In this document: piece after piece, positions 26,489 to 34,106 of the stretch | How positions within the stretch are numbered: the first letter of the stretch is position 1 | Layout of the letters: each line of letters starts with the position of its first letter | From: Bacteroidales bacterium | GTDB taxonomy: Bacteria > Bacteroidota > Bacteroidia > Bacteroidales > Muribaculaceae | Length of the DNA: 36,096 nt | Assembly: GCA_004552725.1 (NCBI GenBank) | Contig: SFNM01000006.1 | Coordinates: 1-36,096 of the forward strand | Reading direction: 5' to 3' | Made by a program: the position numbers and the translations under genes | The notes under the pieces: model-generated | Told to the model about the DNA's origin: nothing | Seen by the model: only the letters and a program-made list of their open reading frames with translations | Database searches by the model: none

Positions 26489-27847
26489 ATGACAAAGCAT
26501 CTTTTCCTTACTTTGTCAATAGCCCTCGCCGCCGAAGCCTTCTCCATGAAGGCTTTGGCCGGCGATTTGGACTATTCGCAAGGTGTATTCATACTCAATG
26601 AGGACTGGTACGGCCATCAAAATTCCACCCTCAACTATCTGCTACCCGACGACCCCAACGGCGAGTTCTGGCACTACCGCGTGATTCAGACCGAAAATCC
26701 GGGCATCGAAATCGGTTGCACCGCTCAGCACGGCGCCATCTTCGAAGGGCGTATGTATCTCATCGCCAAGCAGGATAAGGACCCCGGCGCCACCGTCACC
26801 GGCGGCCGCATCACCGTGGCCGACGCCTCAACCCTGCGGGTGCTCCATCAAAGCCAAATCATCGACCCATCCGGCGCCACCTGCGACGGCCGCGGCTTCC
26901 TCGGCATCAATGCGCAGAAAGGCTACATCTCCACCTCCAACGGCATCTGGGTGCTCGACTTAGTCACCAACGAAGTCACCGGCATGATTGCAGGCACCGG
27001 CACCACCTCCGCCACCGGCTCCCTCTACGAAGGCCAGTGCGGCTCAATGGTCATCGCCGCCGGCAAAGTATTCGCCGCCCACCAACAACTTGGTCTGCTG
27101 GTGATTGACGCCGCCACCGACCAACTCCTCTCCACCATCTCTCTCACAGAAGTCGACCCCGACGCCGGCATCGGCTCGGTAGTCAAAGCCCTCGACGGCT
27201 CGCTCTGGGTCAGCGTCGCTTACGGCACCGACGGCACCGGCCTCACGCTCCCCTACCTGATGCGCGTCGACCCACAAACCCTTACCACTGAAGTAGTTAG
27301 CCTCGAAGAAGACGGTATATACCCGCCCAATAACAGTTGGTACGCTTGGACGCCCGATACCTTCTGTGCTTCATACCAAACCAACTCACTCTACTGGTGC
27401 GGCGGCGATAGTTGGTTCGGCTCACCCTACATCTACAAGTTCGACATCGACTCCCGCACCGCCACACGCATCGTCGACCTCGATGCCGAAGGCGAAAGCT
27501 GGCAAGTCTACGGCTGCTCTATGCGCATCCACCCCGACACCGACGAAATCTACGCCTCACTCCTCCACCAAGTCACCGACCCCACCTACATCCTGCGTCG
27601 TTATGACCCCGACGGCGGCTACATCACCGACTACCCCATGATCTCCAACTATTGGTTCCCATCGCTGCCAATCTTCCCCACCTCCCCCGACAATATGACC
27701 TCCGCTGCCATTATCACCTTCGACAACGCAGACGAGTCAGCCCATTTCTACAACCTCCAAGGCTTGGAAGTGAACCCCGATGAAGCTGCGCCCGGCATAT
27801 ACATCCGCCGACAAGGCTCTCAAGTCGACAAGGTCGTTCTGCGATAA
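26489..27847 (+). CDS. BtuG-like beta-propeller protein with T9SS-like C-terminal tail
   Basis: A 452-residue exported protein with a classical signal peptide ending near 'MKALAG' and no lipobox. The propeller opens 'GVFILNEDWYGHQNSTLNYL', almost the same as the propeller of the upstream giant protein, and also shares 'YWFPSLPIFP' near its end ('YWFPAMPIFP' there). Blades such as 'GKVFAAHQQLGLLVIDAATDQLLSTI' and 'GSLWVSVAYGTDG' are clear. The C-terminus 'FYNLQGLEVNPDEAAPGIYI' followed by 'RRQGSQVDKVVLR' resembles a sorting tail found on many Bacteroidales secreted proteins. It lies 11 nt after the giant gene, so it is the last gene of the B12 operon. A cobamide-binding role is inferred from kinship with BtuG and from the locus. 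Confidence 0.83.
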   Translation: MTKHLFLTLSIALAAEAFSMKALAGDLDYSQGVFILNEDWYGHQNSTLNYLLPDDPNGEFWHYRVIQTENPGIEIGCTAQHGAIFEGRMYLIAKQDKDPGATVTGGRITVADASTLRVLHQSQIIDPSGATCDGRGFLGINAQKGYISTSNGIWVLDLVTNEVTGMIAGTGTTSATGSLYEGQCGSMVIAAGKVFAAHQQLGLLVIDAATDQLLSTISLTEVDPDAGIGSVVKALDGSLWVSVAYGTDGTGLTLPYLMRVDPQTLTTEVVSLEEDGIYPPNNSWYAWTPDTFCASYQTNSLYWCGGDSWFGSPYIYKFDIDSRTATRIVDLDAEGESWQVYGCSMRIHPDTDEIYASLLHQVTDPTYILRRYDPDGGYITDYPMISNYWFPSLPIFPTSPDNMTSAAIITFDNADESAHFYNLQGLEVNPDEAAPGIYIRRQGSQVDKVVLR

Positions 27848-27898
27848 GAACCGGGGGCGGCGATGCGCCAAATTGTGACGACTTTGCAGCCCGGACTT

Positions 27899-27916
27899 AT
27901 GTTTTAGAACATTTTT
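27899..27916 (+). terminator. Possible weak terminator after the B12 operon
   Basis: ATGTT/AACAT form a 5-bp stem with a TTAG loop, followed by five Ts (27912-27916). The stem is short and AT-rich, so the call is tentative. It lies about 50 nt after the last stop codon of the operon. Confidence 0.35.
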
Positions 27917-27946
27917 GGTGGAAATTTGTTATTTTTTCTTCTATTT

Positions 27947-27981
27947 TTTGCTGTTATTACGAAAAAAATTTGTAAGTTTGC
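27947..27981 (+). promoter_or_regulatory. Promoter of the aminotransferase-aroA unit
   Basis: TTTG (27947-27950), a 22-nt spacer and the -7 box TAAGTTTGC (27973-27981). The -7 box is an exact consensus match 20 nt before the start at 28002. Confidence 0.62.
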
Positions 27982-28001
27982 ACCGCCTAAATCTCTAAAA
28001 C

Positions 28002-29186
28002 ATGACTACCTACGATTTTGACCGCGTAATAGACCGCACCGGCACATTCGCCACCAAATTAGACGGACTCGACCAAATGTTCGGCCGCCACGACGTAACA
28101 CCGCTTTGGATTGCCGACCTCGATTTTGCCGTGTGCCCGGAAATCACTGCCGCTTTGCGCCACCGCCTCGACCACCCCGTCCTTGGCTACAGCGCCGCCC
28201 CCGACTCCTATTGGAACTCCATCATCAATTGGCAACATCACCGCCACAATTTTGAAATCACCCGCGAAGAACTGTGTTTCATCCCGGGTGTGGTGAAAGG
28301 CTTGGGCCTGTCGATCAACTATTTCTCCAACCGCGGCGATCATATCGTAATCCAACCGCCCGTTTACCATCCATTCCGTATGGTAATCGAAGGCAATGGC
28401 CGCATCGTGAGCGAAAACCCTTTGCTCTTCGACGGTACCTCCTATCGTATGGACCTCGAAGGACTGGCCAAAGTAATCGAACGCGACCATCCCACCATGA
28501 TGATTCTTTGCAACCCTCACAACCCCATCGGCATCCAATGGGACGAAGACACCTTGCGCCAAGTGGCATCGATGGCTCGCAAAGCCAACATGGTTATCGT
28601 TAGCGATGAGATCCACGGCGACCTAATGCTCGAAGGCCGCAAACATATACCCACCGTATCCGTGAGCGACGACGCCCGCAAAGTCACCGTCACTCTCGGC
28701 GCCCCCTCTAAAACATTCAACATTCCCGGATTGGTGAGTTCGTGGATGGTGGTCAAAGACCCCGAACTCCGCCATGGCTTCTACCACTGGATGGAAGCCA
28801 ACGAATTTTGCGCCCCGGTGCTCATTTCAACCATCGGCGCAGAAGCCGCTTACACTTTTGGCGAAAATTGGTTGAACCAAATGCTCGATTATGTCCAAAA
28901 AAATATTAACTTTGTGGACGAATTCCTCAGCACTCGCTGCCCGCAAGTAAAATGCGTGCGCCCGCAAGCATCTTTCTTGGTGTGGCTCGACTTCCGTGCT
29001 CTGGGACTTTGCCAAAAAGAACTGATGAATATGCTCTTGGAAAAAGCACATTTGGCGCTCAACGACGGCTCCATGTTCGGCTCGCAAGGCTGCGGCTTTG
29101 TTCGCCTAAACGTGGGCACTCCGCGTAGCGTCTTGGCTGAAGCACTTGAGCACATTGCATCGGCCGTGGCATCCCTCAAGTGTTAA
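28002..29186 (+). CDS. MalY/PatB-family PLP enzyme (cystathionine beta-lyase or aminotransferase)
   Basis: A 394-residue fold-type I PLP enzyme. It begins 'YDFDRVIDRTGTFATKLDGLD', read in parts, and 'PLWIADLDFAVCPEI', the hallmark opening of the MalY/PatB group, where 'W.AD.DF' lines the active site. Further motifs are 'FIPGVVKGLGLSI', 'QPPVYHPF', 'LCNPHNPIG', Asp202 in 'VSDEIHGDL' and the PLP lysine Lys237 in 'APSKTFNIPGL'. Members split cystathionine to homocysteine, or cysteine to pyruvate and H2S. The substrate cannot be fixed from sequence alone. It has its own promoter and lies 13 nt upstream of aroA, with which it is probably co-transcribed. Confidence 0.92.
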   Translation: MTTYDFDRVIDRTGTFATKLDGLDQMFGRHDVTPLWIADLDFAVCPEITAALRHRLDHPVLGYSAAPDSYWNSIINWQHHRHNFEITREELCFIPGVVKGLGLSINYFSNRGDHIVIQPPVYHPFRMVIEGNGRIVSENPLLFDGTSYRMDLEGLAKVIERDHPTMMILCNPHNPIGIQWDEDTLRQVASMARKANMVIVSDEIHGDLMLEGRKHIPTVSVSDDARKVTVTLGAPSKTFNIPGLVSSWMVVKDPELRHGFYHWMEANEFCAPVLISTIGAEAAYTFGENWLNQMLDYVQKNINFVDEFLSTRCPQVKCVRPQASFLVWLDFRALGLCQKELMNMLLEKAHLALNDGSMFGSQGCGFVRLNVGTPRSVLAEALEHIASAVASLKC

Positions 29187-29199
29187 TATTTATTTGTAA

Positions 29200-30459
29200 A
29201 TGGCTGATTATCGCTTAACTCCTCCGGAAGAAATCCTCGAAACTACAGTGCAACACCTGCCGCTGAGCAAAAGCATCAGCGCTCGTGCTCTTATTCTCAA
29301 TTCTATTACACGCAACGCTCAGGCAGTCGACCATTCCAAAGTGGCCGACTGCTCTGACACTCGCGTCATCGCCGCTTGTCTGCCGCTCCGATCAGGTACA
29401 GCCGATGTGGCCGACTGCGGCACCGCTGCCCGCTTCCTCACTTCATTCTATGCCGCCACACCCGGTGTGGATATCATAATCGACGGTGGCAATCGCTTGC
29501 GGCAGCGACCCATCGCCCCGCTGGTCGACGCTCTCCGCAGCCTCGGCGCCAATATCGAATATGTAGGCACCGACGGTCGCTTGCCGCTTCATATTCAAGG
29601 ACGCCAACTCTCCGGCGGAGCAGTGAAACTCAACGCTTCGGCAAGTTCGCAGTTCGCATCCGCCCTGGCATTGATGGCACCCACCATGGCCGCACCTCTC
29701 ACCATCGACCTCGGCGGCGAAATCCCCTCTATGCCTTATTTGTTGATGACCCTGAAAATGCTCGCCAACCGAGGCGTGGAATGGGAGCAACGCGGCTATG
29801 CCTTCCACATCGCCAACACTCCTTGCAAGCCTTGCGACATCGAAGCCGAAGGCGATTGGAGCGCCGCAGCGTTTTGGTATGCCATTGCCGGCGTTTCGAC
29901 CGGATGGGTCACATTGCCCCAATTACAACGGCCATCGCTCCAAGGCGATGCTATCCTCTGCAACATCGGCGAGCGTTTCGGTGTTATCACCAACGATGCC
30001 GACGAAGGTACTGGGGTTGAACTCTCCGCCACACCCGATTTATGGTCGCGACTCGACATGGATATGGCCGACTACCCCGACTTAGTAGCACCATTGGCCG
30101 TCACCGCAGCACTCATCAACCTGCCTTTCGTGTTCACCGGCGTGGGCAATCTCCGCTACAAAGAAAGCGACCGCATCGCCGCTATCATCGAAGAACTCGC
30201 TCGCATCGGCATCATCGCTTCAGCCACCGACGACACACTCCAATGGGAAGGCGAGCGGCAACCGGTGACCGAAATGCCCGTGTTCGACTCCCACGGCGAC
30301 CATCGCATTGCCATGGCCCTCGCTCCCGTAGCGCTATTCATCCCAGGCATCATCATTCGCAATGCCCATGTGGTGGAAAAATCTTACCCCGACTTTTGGC
30401 TCGACCTGGCCGATGCCGGCTTCACCGTCGAAGACATCTCATCTACTCCCGAACCATGA
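29200..30459 (+). CDS. aroA: 3-phosphoshikimate 1-carboxyvinyltransferase (EPSP synthase)
   Basis: Makes 5-enolpyruvylshikimate-3-phosphate from shikimate-3-phosphate and PEP in the chorismate pathway. The 419-residue protein has 'LPLSKSISARALIL' (Lys24; the usual 'PGSKS' is 'PLSKS' here), 'DCGTAARFLTSFYA', 'RQRPIAPLVDALRSLGA', 'NASASSQFASALAL', 'DMDMADYPDLVAPLAV' with the catalytic Asp, 'NLRYKESDRIAAI' and 'DSHGDHRIAMALA'. The 'NCGTAARF' and 'DSHGDHR' segments are slightly divergent forms of the consensus, as is common in Bacteroidota. It overlaps the next small gene by ATGA. Confidence 0.95.
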   Translation: MADYRLTPPEEILETTVQHLPLSKSISARALILNSITRNAQAVDHSKVADCSDTRVIAACLPLRSGTADVADCGTAARFLTSFYAATPGVDIIIDGGNRLRQRPIAPLVDALRSLGANIEYVGTDGRLPLHIQGRQLSGGAVKLNASASSQFASALALMAPTMAAPLTIDLGGEIPSMPYLLMTLKMLANRGVEWEQRGYAFHIANTPCKPCDIEAEGDWSAAAFWYAIAGVSTGWVTLPQLQRPSLQGDAILCNIGERFGVITNDADEGTGVELSATPDLWSRLDMDMADYPDLVAPLAVTAALINLPFVFTGVGNLRYKESDRIAAIIEELARIGIIASATDDTLQWEGERQPVTEMPVFDSHGDHRIAMALAPVALFIPGIIIRNAHVVEKSYPDFWLDLADAGFTVEDISSTPEP

Positions 30460-30863
30460 TTATCGCCCTATACATCGCGCTCGCTCTGGTAATTGTCGGC
30501 GCTGTGCTGTGGGCGCTCGACCGGCGACATCCCGCGCAACCCGAGCCTCAACCCGACGAGCAATGTTGCGGTATGCACATCACTTGCCAACGCGACTCTC
30601 TTTTGGCTCAAGTCTCCGAACAAATCGAATACTTCGACGACGAAGAACTCGACCAATTCCGCGGACGCTCGGCCTCGCAATATTCCGACACCGAAATCGA
30701 ACTCTTTCGCGACGTACTCCTAACTCTCCAACCCGACGACATAGCCCCTTGGGCTCGTTCTATCCAACTGCGCGGCATCGAACTACCCACCGCCGTACGC
30801 GACGAACTTTTACTCATCGTGGCCGAAGCCCGCGCTTCACGCTCATCCGAACTCAATTCTTAA
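30456..30863 (+). CDS. Small single-pass membrane protein of unknown function
   Basis: A 135-residue protein that I do not recognise by name. It starts with one transmembrane helix ('MIIALYIALALVIVGAVLWAL'-type hydrophobic segment, about 2-20), then a short Pro/Glu-rich linker and two Cys-containing spots ('QCCGMHITC'). The rest is a soluble acidic helical region, including 'QIEYFDDEELDQFRGR' and 'EIELFRDVLLTLQPDD'. The start at 30456 overlaps the aroA stop. A longer in-frame ORF begins inside aroA at 30042 but lacks any sign of coding there. It sits between aroA and an ABC permease gene, an order I recall from other Bacteroidales. Confidence 0.8.
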   Translation: MIIALYIALALVIVGAVLWALDRRHPAQPEPQPDEQCCGMHITCQRDSLLAQVSEQIEYFDDEELDQFRGRSASQYSDTEIELFRDVLLTLQPDDIAPWARSIQLRGIELPTAVRDELLLIVAEARASRSSELNS

Positions 30864-30885
30864 CTCCCCTCATTACAAAGCATAT

Positions 30886-31704
30886 ATGTTTGAACTCTTT
30901 TCATATCAATTCTTTGTGATGGCCATCGTGGCAGTGGTGCTTATCAGCATCTCTGCCGCAATCATCGGCACATACATCCTCACCCGCCGATTAGTCGCCA
31001 TCAGCGGCGGCGTCACCCATGCTTGCTTCGGCGGCCTCGGCCTCGGATACTTCCTCGGCATCAACCCCATCCTCCCGGCAGCCGGCTTCGCCATCGCCTC
31101 TTCAATGGCCGTAGAATGGATGAGCCGACGGCTCCACCTGCGCGAAGACTCAGCCATCGCCGTAATTTGGGCATTAGGCATGGCTATCGGCGTGATATTC
31201 GTATTCATCACCCCCGGTTATGTACCCGAACTCACCTCCTTCCTCTTCGGCAACATACTCACCATATCCGCTGCCGACCTCTGGGCTTTTGCCATCTACA
31301 CCGCTGTGCTGGTAACATTCTTCTGCCTGCTTTATCACCAAATCGTGGCATGCGCTTTCGACCGCGACTTTGCCCAGGTGTCCGGACTCCCCGTGCGCTT
31401 CATCACCTACGCCATGACCACACTCACCGCCGTTGGCATCGTCCTCACCATCCGCTTAGTGGGCGTAATGCTACTGATGTCGATGCTCTCACTGCCTATG
31501 ATGACCGCCGAAGTGTTCTCCCGCCGATACCGCTCCATCATGCTCCTTTCCGTAGGCATCTCTTTAGTGTGCAGCATCGCCGGCCTTCTTATCGGAGCCC
31601 GCGCCGACATCCCATGCAGCGCCTTCATCGTGCTTCTTATGGCCTCTGCCTTTATCCTGGCCAAACTTTTGTTCAAACTCCGCCCCTCATCCGCCAAAGC
31701 CTAA
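30886..31704 (+). CDS. Metal ABC transporter permease (ABC-3 family, Zn/Mn type)
   Basis: A 272-residue integral membrane protein with about seven to eight helices, of the ZnuB/MntB group. Typical features are 'GTYILTRRLVAISGGVTHACFGGLGLGY' (read in parts; the coupling and start motif with 'SGGVTHA'), 'HLREDSAIAVIWALGMAIGVIF', 'FLFGNILTIS' and 'VGVMLLMSMLSLPMMTAEVFSRRY'. The ATPase and the binding protein are not adjacent in this window. The metal cannot be assigned; zinc or manganese is most likely. It lies 22 nt after the small membrane protein gene. Confidence 0.9.
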   Translation: MFELFSYQFFVMAIVAVVLISISAAIIGTYILTRRLVAISGGVTHACFGGLGLGYFLGINPILPAAGFAIASSMAVEWMSRRLHLREDSAIAVIWALGMAIGVIFVFITPGYVPELTSFLFGNILTISAADLWAFAIYTAVLVTFFCLLYHQIVACAFDRDFAQVSGLPVRFITYAMTTLTAVGIVLTIRLVGVMLLMSMLSLPMMTAEVFSRRYRSIMLLSVGISLVCSIAGLLIGARADIPCSAFIVLLMASAFILAKLLFKLRPSSAKA

Positions 31705-31746
31705 GCGTTTTTTTGAGCAAAATACCATTGTTTCAAAAAATTTTGC

Positions 31747-31755
31747 TAACTTTGC
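31747..31755 (+). promoter_or_regulatory. -7 promoter element of dnaX
   Basis: TAACTTTGC, an exact consensus match, ends 6 nt before the dnaX ATG at 31762. The mRNA would have almost no 5' leader. A TTG at 31728-31730 (16-nt spacer) may serve as the -33 element. Just upstream, AGCAAAA (31716-31722) and TTTTGCT (31741-31747) form an inverted repeat reaching into the box. Confidence 0.6.
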
Positions 31756-31761
31756 ATTGCT

Positions 31762-33486
31762 ATGGAACAATATATTGTATCTGCTCGCAAATATCGTCCC
31801 GCCACATTCGACCAAGTTGTCGGACAACACGCCTTAGCATCTACCCTTAAAAACGCTATCGCTACCGATCGCTTGGCCCATGCCTACCTCTTCTGCGGCT
31901 CTCGAGGTGTAGGCAAAACATCTTGCGCGCGCATATTTGCCAAGAGCATCAACTGTCTTAACCCCGGCAAAGACGGCGAAGCATGCAATGAATGTGCCTC
32001 TTGCCGCGCTTTCAACGACGGCAACTCCATGAACATCATCGAGTTGGACGCCGCCTCGCACAACGGCATCGAGGACATCAAATCCCTCATCGAGCAAGTG
32101 ATGGTGCCCCCTACCCTCGGCAAATATCGCGTGTTCATCATCGACGAAGTGCACATGCTATCAACCGCCGCATTCAACGCCTTCCTCAAAACCCTCGAAG
32201 AGCCTCCTTCGTATGTGATTTTCATCCTCGCCACCACCGAGAAACACAAAATCATCCCAACTATCCTTTCCCGCTGCCAAATCTACGACTTCAACCGCAT
32301 CACCGTGCCCGACATCGTGGAGCACCTCCAAAAAGTGGCCGGCAACGAAGGAATTGAAGCCGAAAACGCTGCACTTAACGTCATCGCTCGACAAGCCGAC
32401 GGTGCCATGCGCGACGCTCTTTCTATCTTCGACCAAGTGGCTGCATCCTCTCGCGGCAAAATCACATACCAATCCACCATCGAAAACCTAAACGTGCTCG
32501 ATACAGGATACTACGACCGCCTCCTCGACGCCTTCCTCGACTGCAACCCCACCAATGCCCTGCTTATCTTCCACGAAGTACGCCGCAAAGGCTTCGACTC
32601 TCAATTCTTCCTCAACGGCATCGCTCAATACATGCGCGACCTAATGCTCGCACAATCACCAGCCACAGCCAAACTACTCGACGAACCCGACGACATCATC
32701 GCCGATATGCAAAAACAAGCCACACGCGTCGAACCCAAATTCCTTTACCGCGCTATGGCCCTGTGCAACGATGCCGACCTCAACTACCGGCTCTCCACCA
32801 ACAAACAACTCTTGGTAGAACTCACACTCATCCGTATCGCCCAACTTCTAAGCCCCTCCCCCACTGAATGTGGCCCGGGAGAGGGGCCAATCCTTCCCAT
32901 AGCCAAGTCGCAGGCGCCGAAGGCCACCCCCGCCCCGACTACACCAACTCCCCAAACCCCTCCAACTCCGCAGACTCCTCAAACAAGTCCAACCTCTCCG
33001 ACAAACCCCACCCAACCGGCTCCCACCTACAAACCCGCTCCGGCGCGCACCACCAACACAACCATGCGCGTCGGAGCCATGAGCATGTCAGCCTCTCGAC
33101 GCGACCAACAAACCACCGCAACCACGCGCACCGAACCCGTCACACCTCAAGGCGTCGACTCCGCTTGGAATTCTTATATCGAAAAACACCCTTCCGACTT
33201 CGCCCTCACACAAATAATGCGCACAGCCAAGCCGGAACTCAACAACGGCCACTACCAACTCGCACTTCCCGTAGCAAACGCTTCACTTATGGCCGCCGCA
33301 ATCGACCAAGTTATCGCTTTCATGCGCAACGAACTCCACAACGACAACTTCTCTTTCACCCTCGAAACCATCGAAGGCGAACTCCCACCACGCTTCTGGA
33401 ACGAACGCCGTATCTTCGACTTCCTCCTCCAACAATCCCCCGCCTTCGCCTCCTTCTGCAAAGACCTCGACCTCAAACTCCTCTAA
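31762..33486 (+). CDS. dnaX: DNA polymerase III subunit gamma/tau
   Basis: Clamp-loader ATPase of the replicative polymerase. The 574-residue protein has the AAA+ core (1-about 240): Walker A 'GSRGVGKT' (46-53), a zinc-binding set 'CLNPGKDGEACNECASC', Walker B 'VFIIDEVHML', sensor 1 'ILATTEKHKI' and the 'SRCQIYDF' arginine-finger segment ('SRC'). A clamp-loader collar (about 240-365) follows. Residues about 380-430 are a Pro/Thr/Gln linker, then a C-terminal domain that would hold the tau-specific polymerase contact. No obvious A-AAA-AAG slippery site for a gamma frameshift was seen. It has its own promoter and a terminator right after it. Confidence 0.96.
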   Translation: MEQYIVSARKYRPATFDQVVGQHALASTLKNAIATDRLAHAYLFCGSRGVGKTSCARIFAKSINCLNPGKDGEACNECASCRAFNDGNSMNIIELDAASHNGIEDIKSLIEQVMVPPTLGKYRVFIIDEVHMLSTAAFNAFLKTLEEPPSYVIFILATTEKHKIIPTILSRCQIYDFNRITVPDIVEHLQKVAGNEGIEAENAALNVIARQADGAMRDALSIFDQVAASSRGKITYQSTIENLNVLDTGYYDRLLDAFLDCNPTNALLIFHEVRRKGFDSQFFLNGIAQYMRDLMLAQSPATAKLLDEPDDIIADMQKQATRVEPKFLYRAMALCNDADLNYRLSTNKQLLVELTLIRIAQLLSPSPTECGPGEGPILPIAKSQAPKATPAPTTPTPQTPPTPQTPQTSPTSPTNPTQPAPTYKPAPARTTNTTMRVGAMSMSASRRDQQTTATTRTEPVTPQGVDSAWNSYIEKHPSDFALTQIMRTAKPELNNGHYQLALPVANASLMAAAIDQVIAFMRNELHNDNFSFTLETIEGELPPRFWNERRIFDFLLQQSPAFASFCKDLDLKLL

Positions 33487-33496
33487 TCCTATAATC

Positions 33497-33517
33497 ACAC
33501 AAGAATTTGTGTTTTTT
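33497..33517 (+). terminator. Terminator after dnaX
   Basis: ACACAA (33497-33502) pairs with TTGTGT (33507-33512) around a GAAT loop, and the sequence runs straight into six Ts. It lies 10 nt after the dnaX stop. It overlaps the last bases of the convergent pcp gene, so it can serve dnaX only on the plus strand. Confidence 0.55.
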
Positions 33518-34106
33518 ATATGGCAGAGAGCATAGCAGTAATAGCGCCTACCATCGACCCAAGCGCCATTGAGGGCGTACCGACCGGCTTGTCAAGCACT
33601 TGCTCTTCAGCGTATGGGAGATGAACAAATAGCACCGGCAGAATACTCCCATAGCGATAAAGCAAGCGATAATAAAGCGCATTACACACAAATAGCCCAG
33701 CGGTATTCGACACTGTGCAAGGATAACCGGCTACTCGCACAGCCTCGGCAAGTACATCTATCGACATTTTACAGAATATACCATCAGGTCCATCCAAGAT
33801 AATAGACTCATGACAAGGTTTTGCGCCGGCATTGTCAGCATTTTTTGCGTGAGCCATATTGATGGCTATGCGTTCAAGGTTGACACAAGAGCGCATGCCG
33901 GCTTGTCCCAAACACACTACTAACTGCGGTTGCGAACGGTCAATCTCAGCAATTGCCATTGCCGGCGCATCAGCAAACGTCACCGGCAGCGTCAATTTGG
34001 CCACATCCATCTCGCCTACCCGATCCGGCAGACGGTCGAGCACCATCTGCGACGAATTCCGCTCATCACCGCGAAAAGGCTCGAATGCTGTGATTAGCAC
34101 TTTCAT
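33516..34106 (-). CDS. pcp: Pyroglutamyl-peptidase I
   Basis: Removes an N-terminal pyroglutamate from peptides; family C15 cysteine peptidase of the cytoplasm. The 196-residue protein opens 'MKVLITAFEPFRGDERNSSQ', typical of the family. The expected triad is seen: Glu78 in 'NLERIAIN', Cys141 in 'SNTAGLFVCN' and His162 in 'FVHLPY'. The length is slightly short compared with the usual 200-215. It starts inside the stop codon of the ion-channel gene (ATGA overlap), so the two are translationally coupled. The gene converges on dnaX. Confidence 0.93.
   Translation of the reverse strand: MKVLITAFEPFRGDERNSSQMVLDRLPDRVGEMDVAKLTLPVTFADAPAMAIAEIDRSQPQLVVCLGQAGMRSCVNLERIAINMAHAKNADNAGAKPCHESIILDGPDGIFCKMSIDVLAEAVRVAGYPCTVSNTAGLFVCNALYYRLLYRYGSILPVLFVHLPYAEEQVLDKPVGTPSMALGSMVGAITAMLSAI

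Noticed and set aside
32326..32340. A short A-run in dnaX as a possible programmed frameshift site
   Set aside because: The run has five As and does not match the A-AAA-AAG heptamer, and no following stem-loop was seen.
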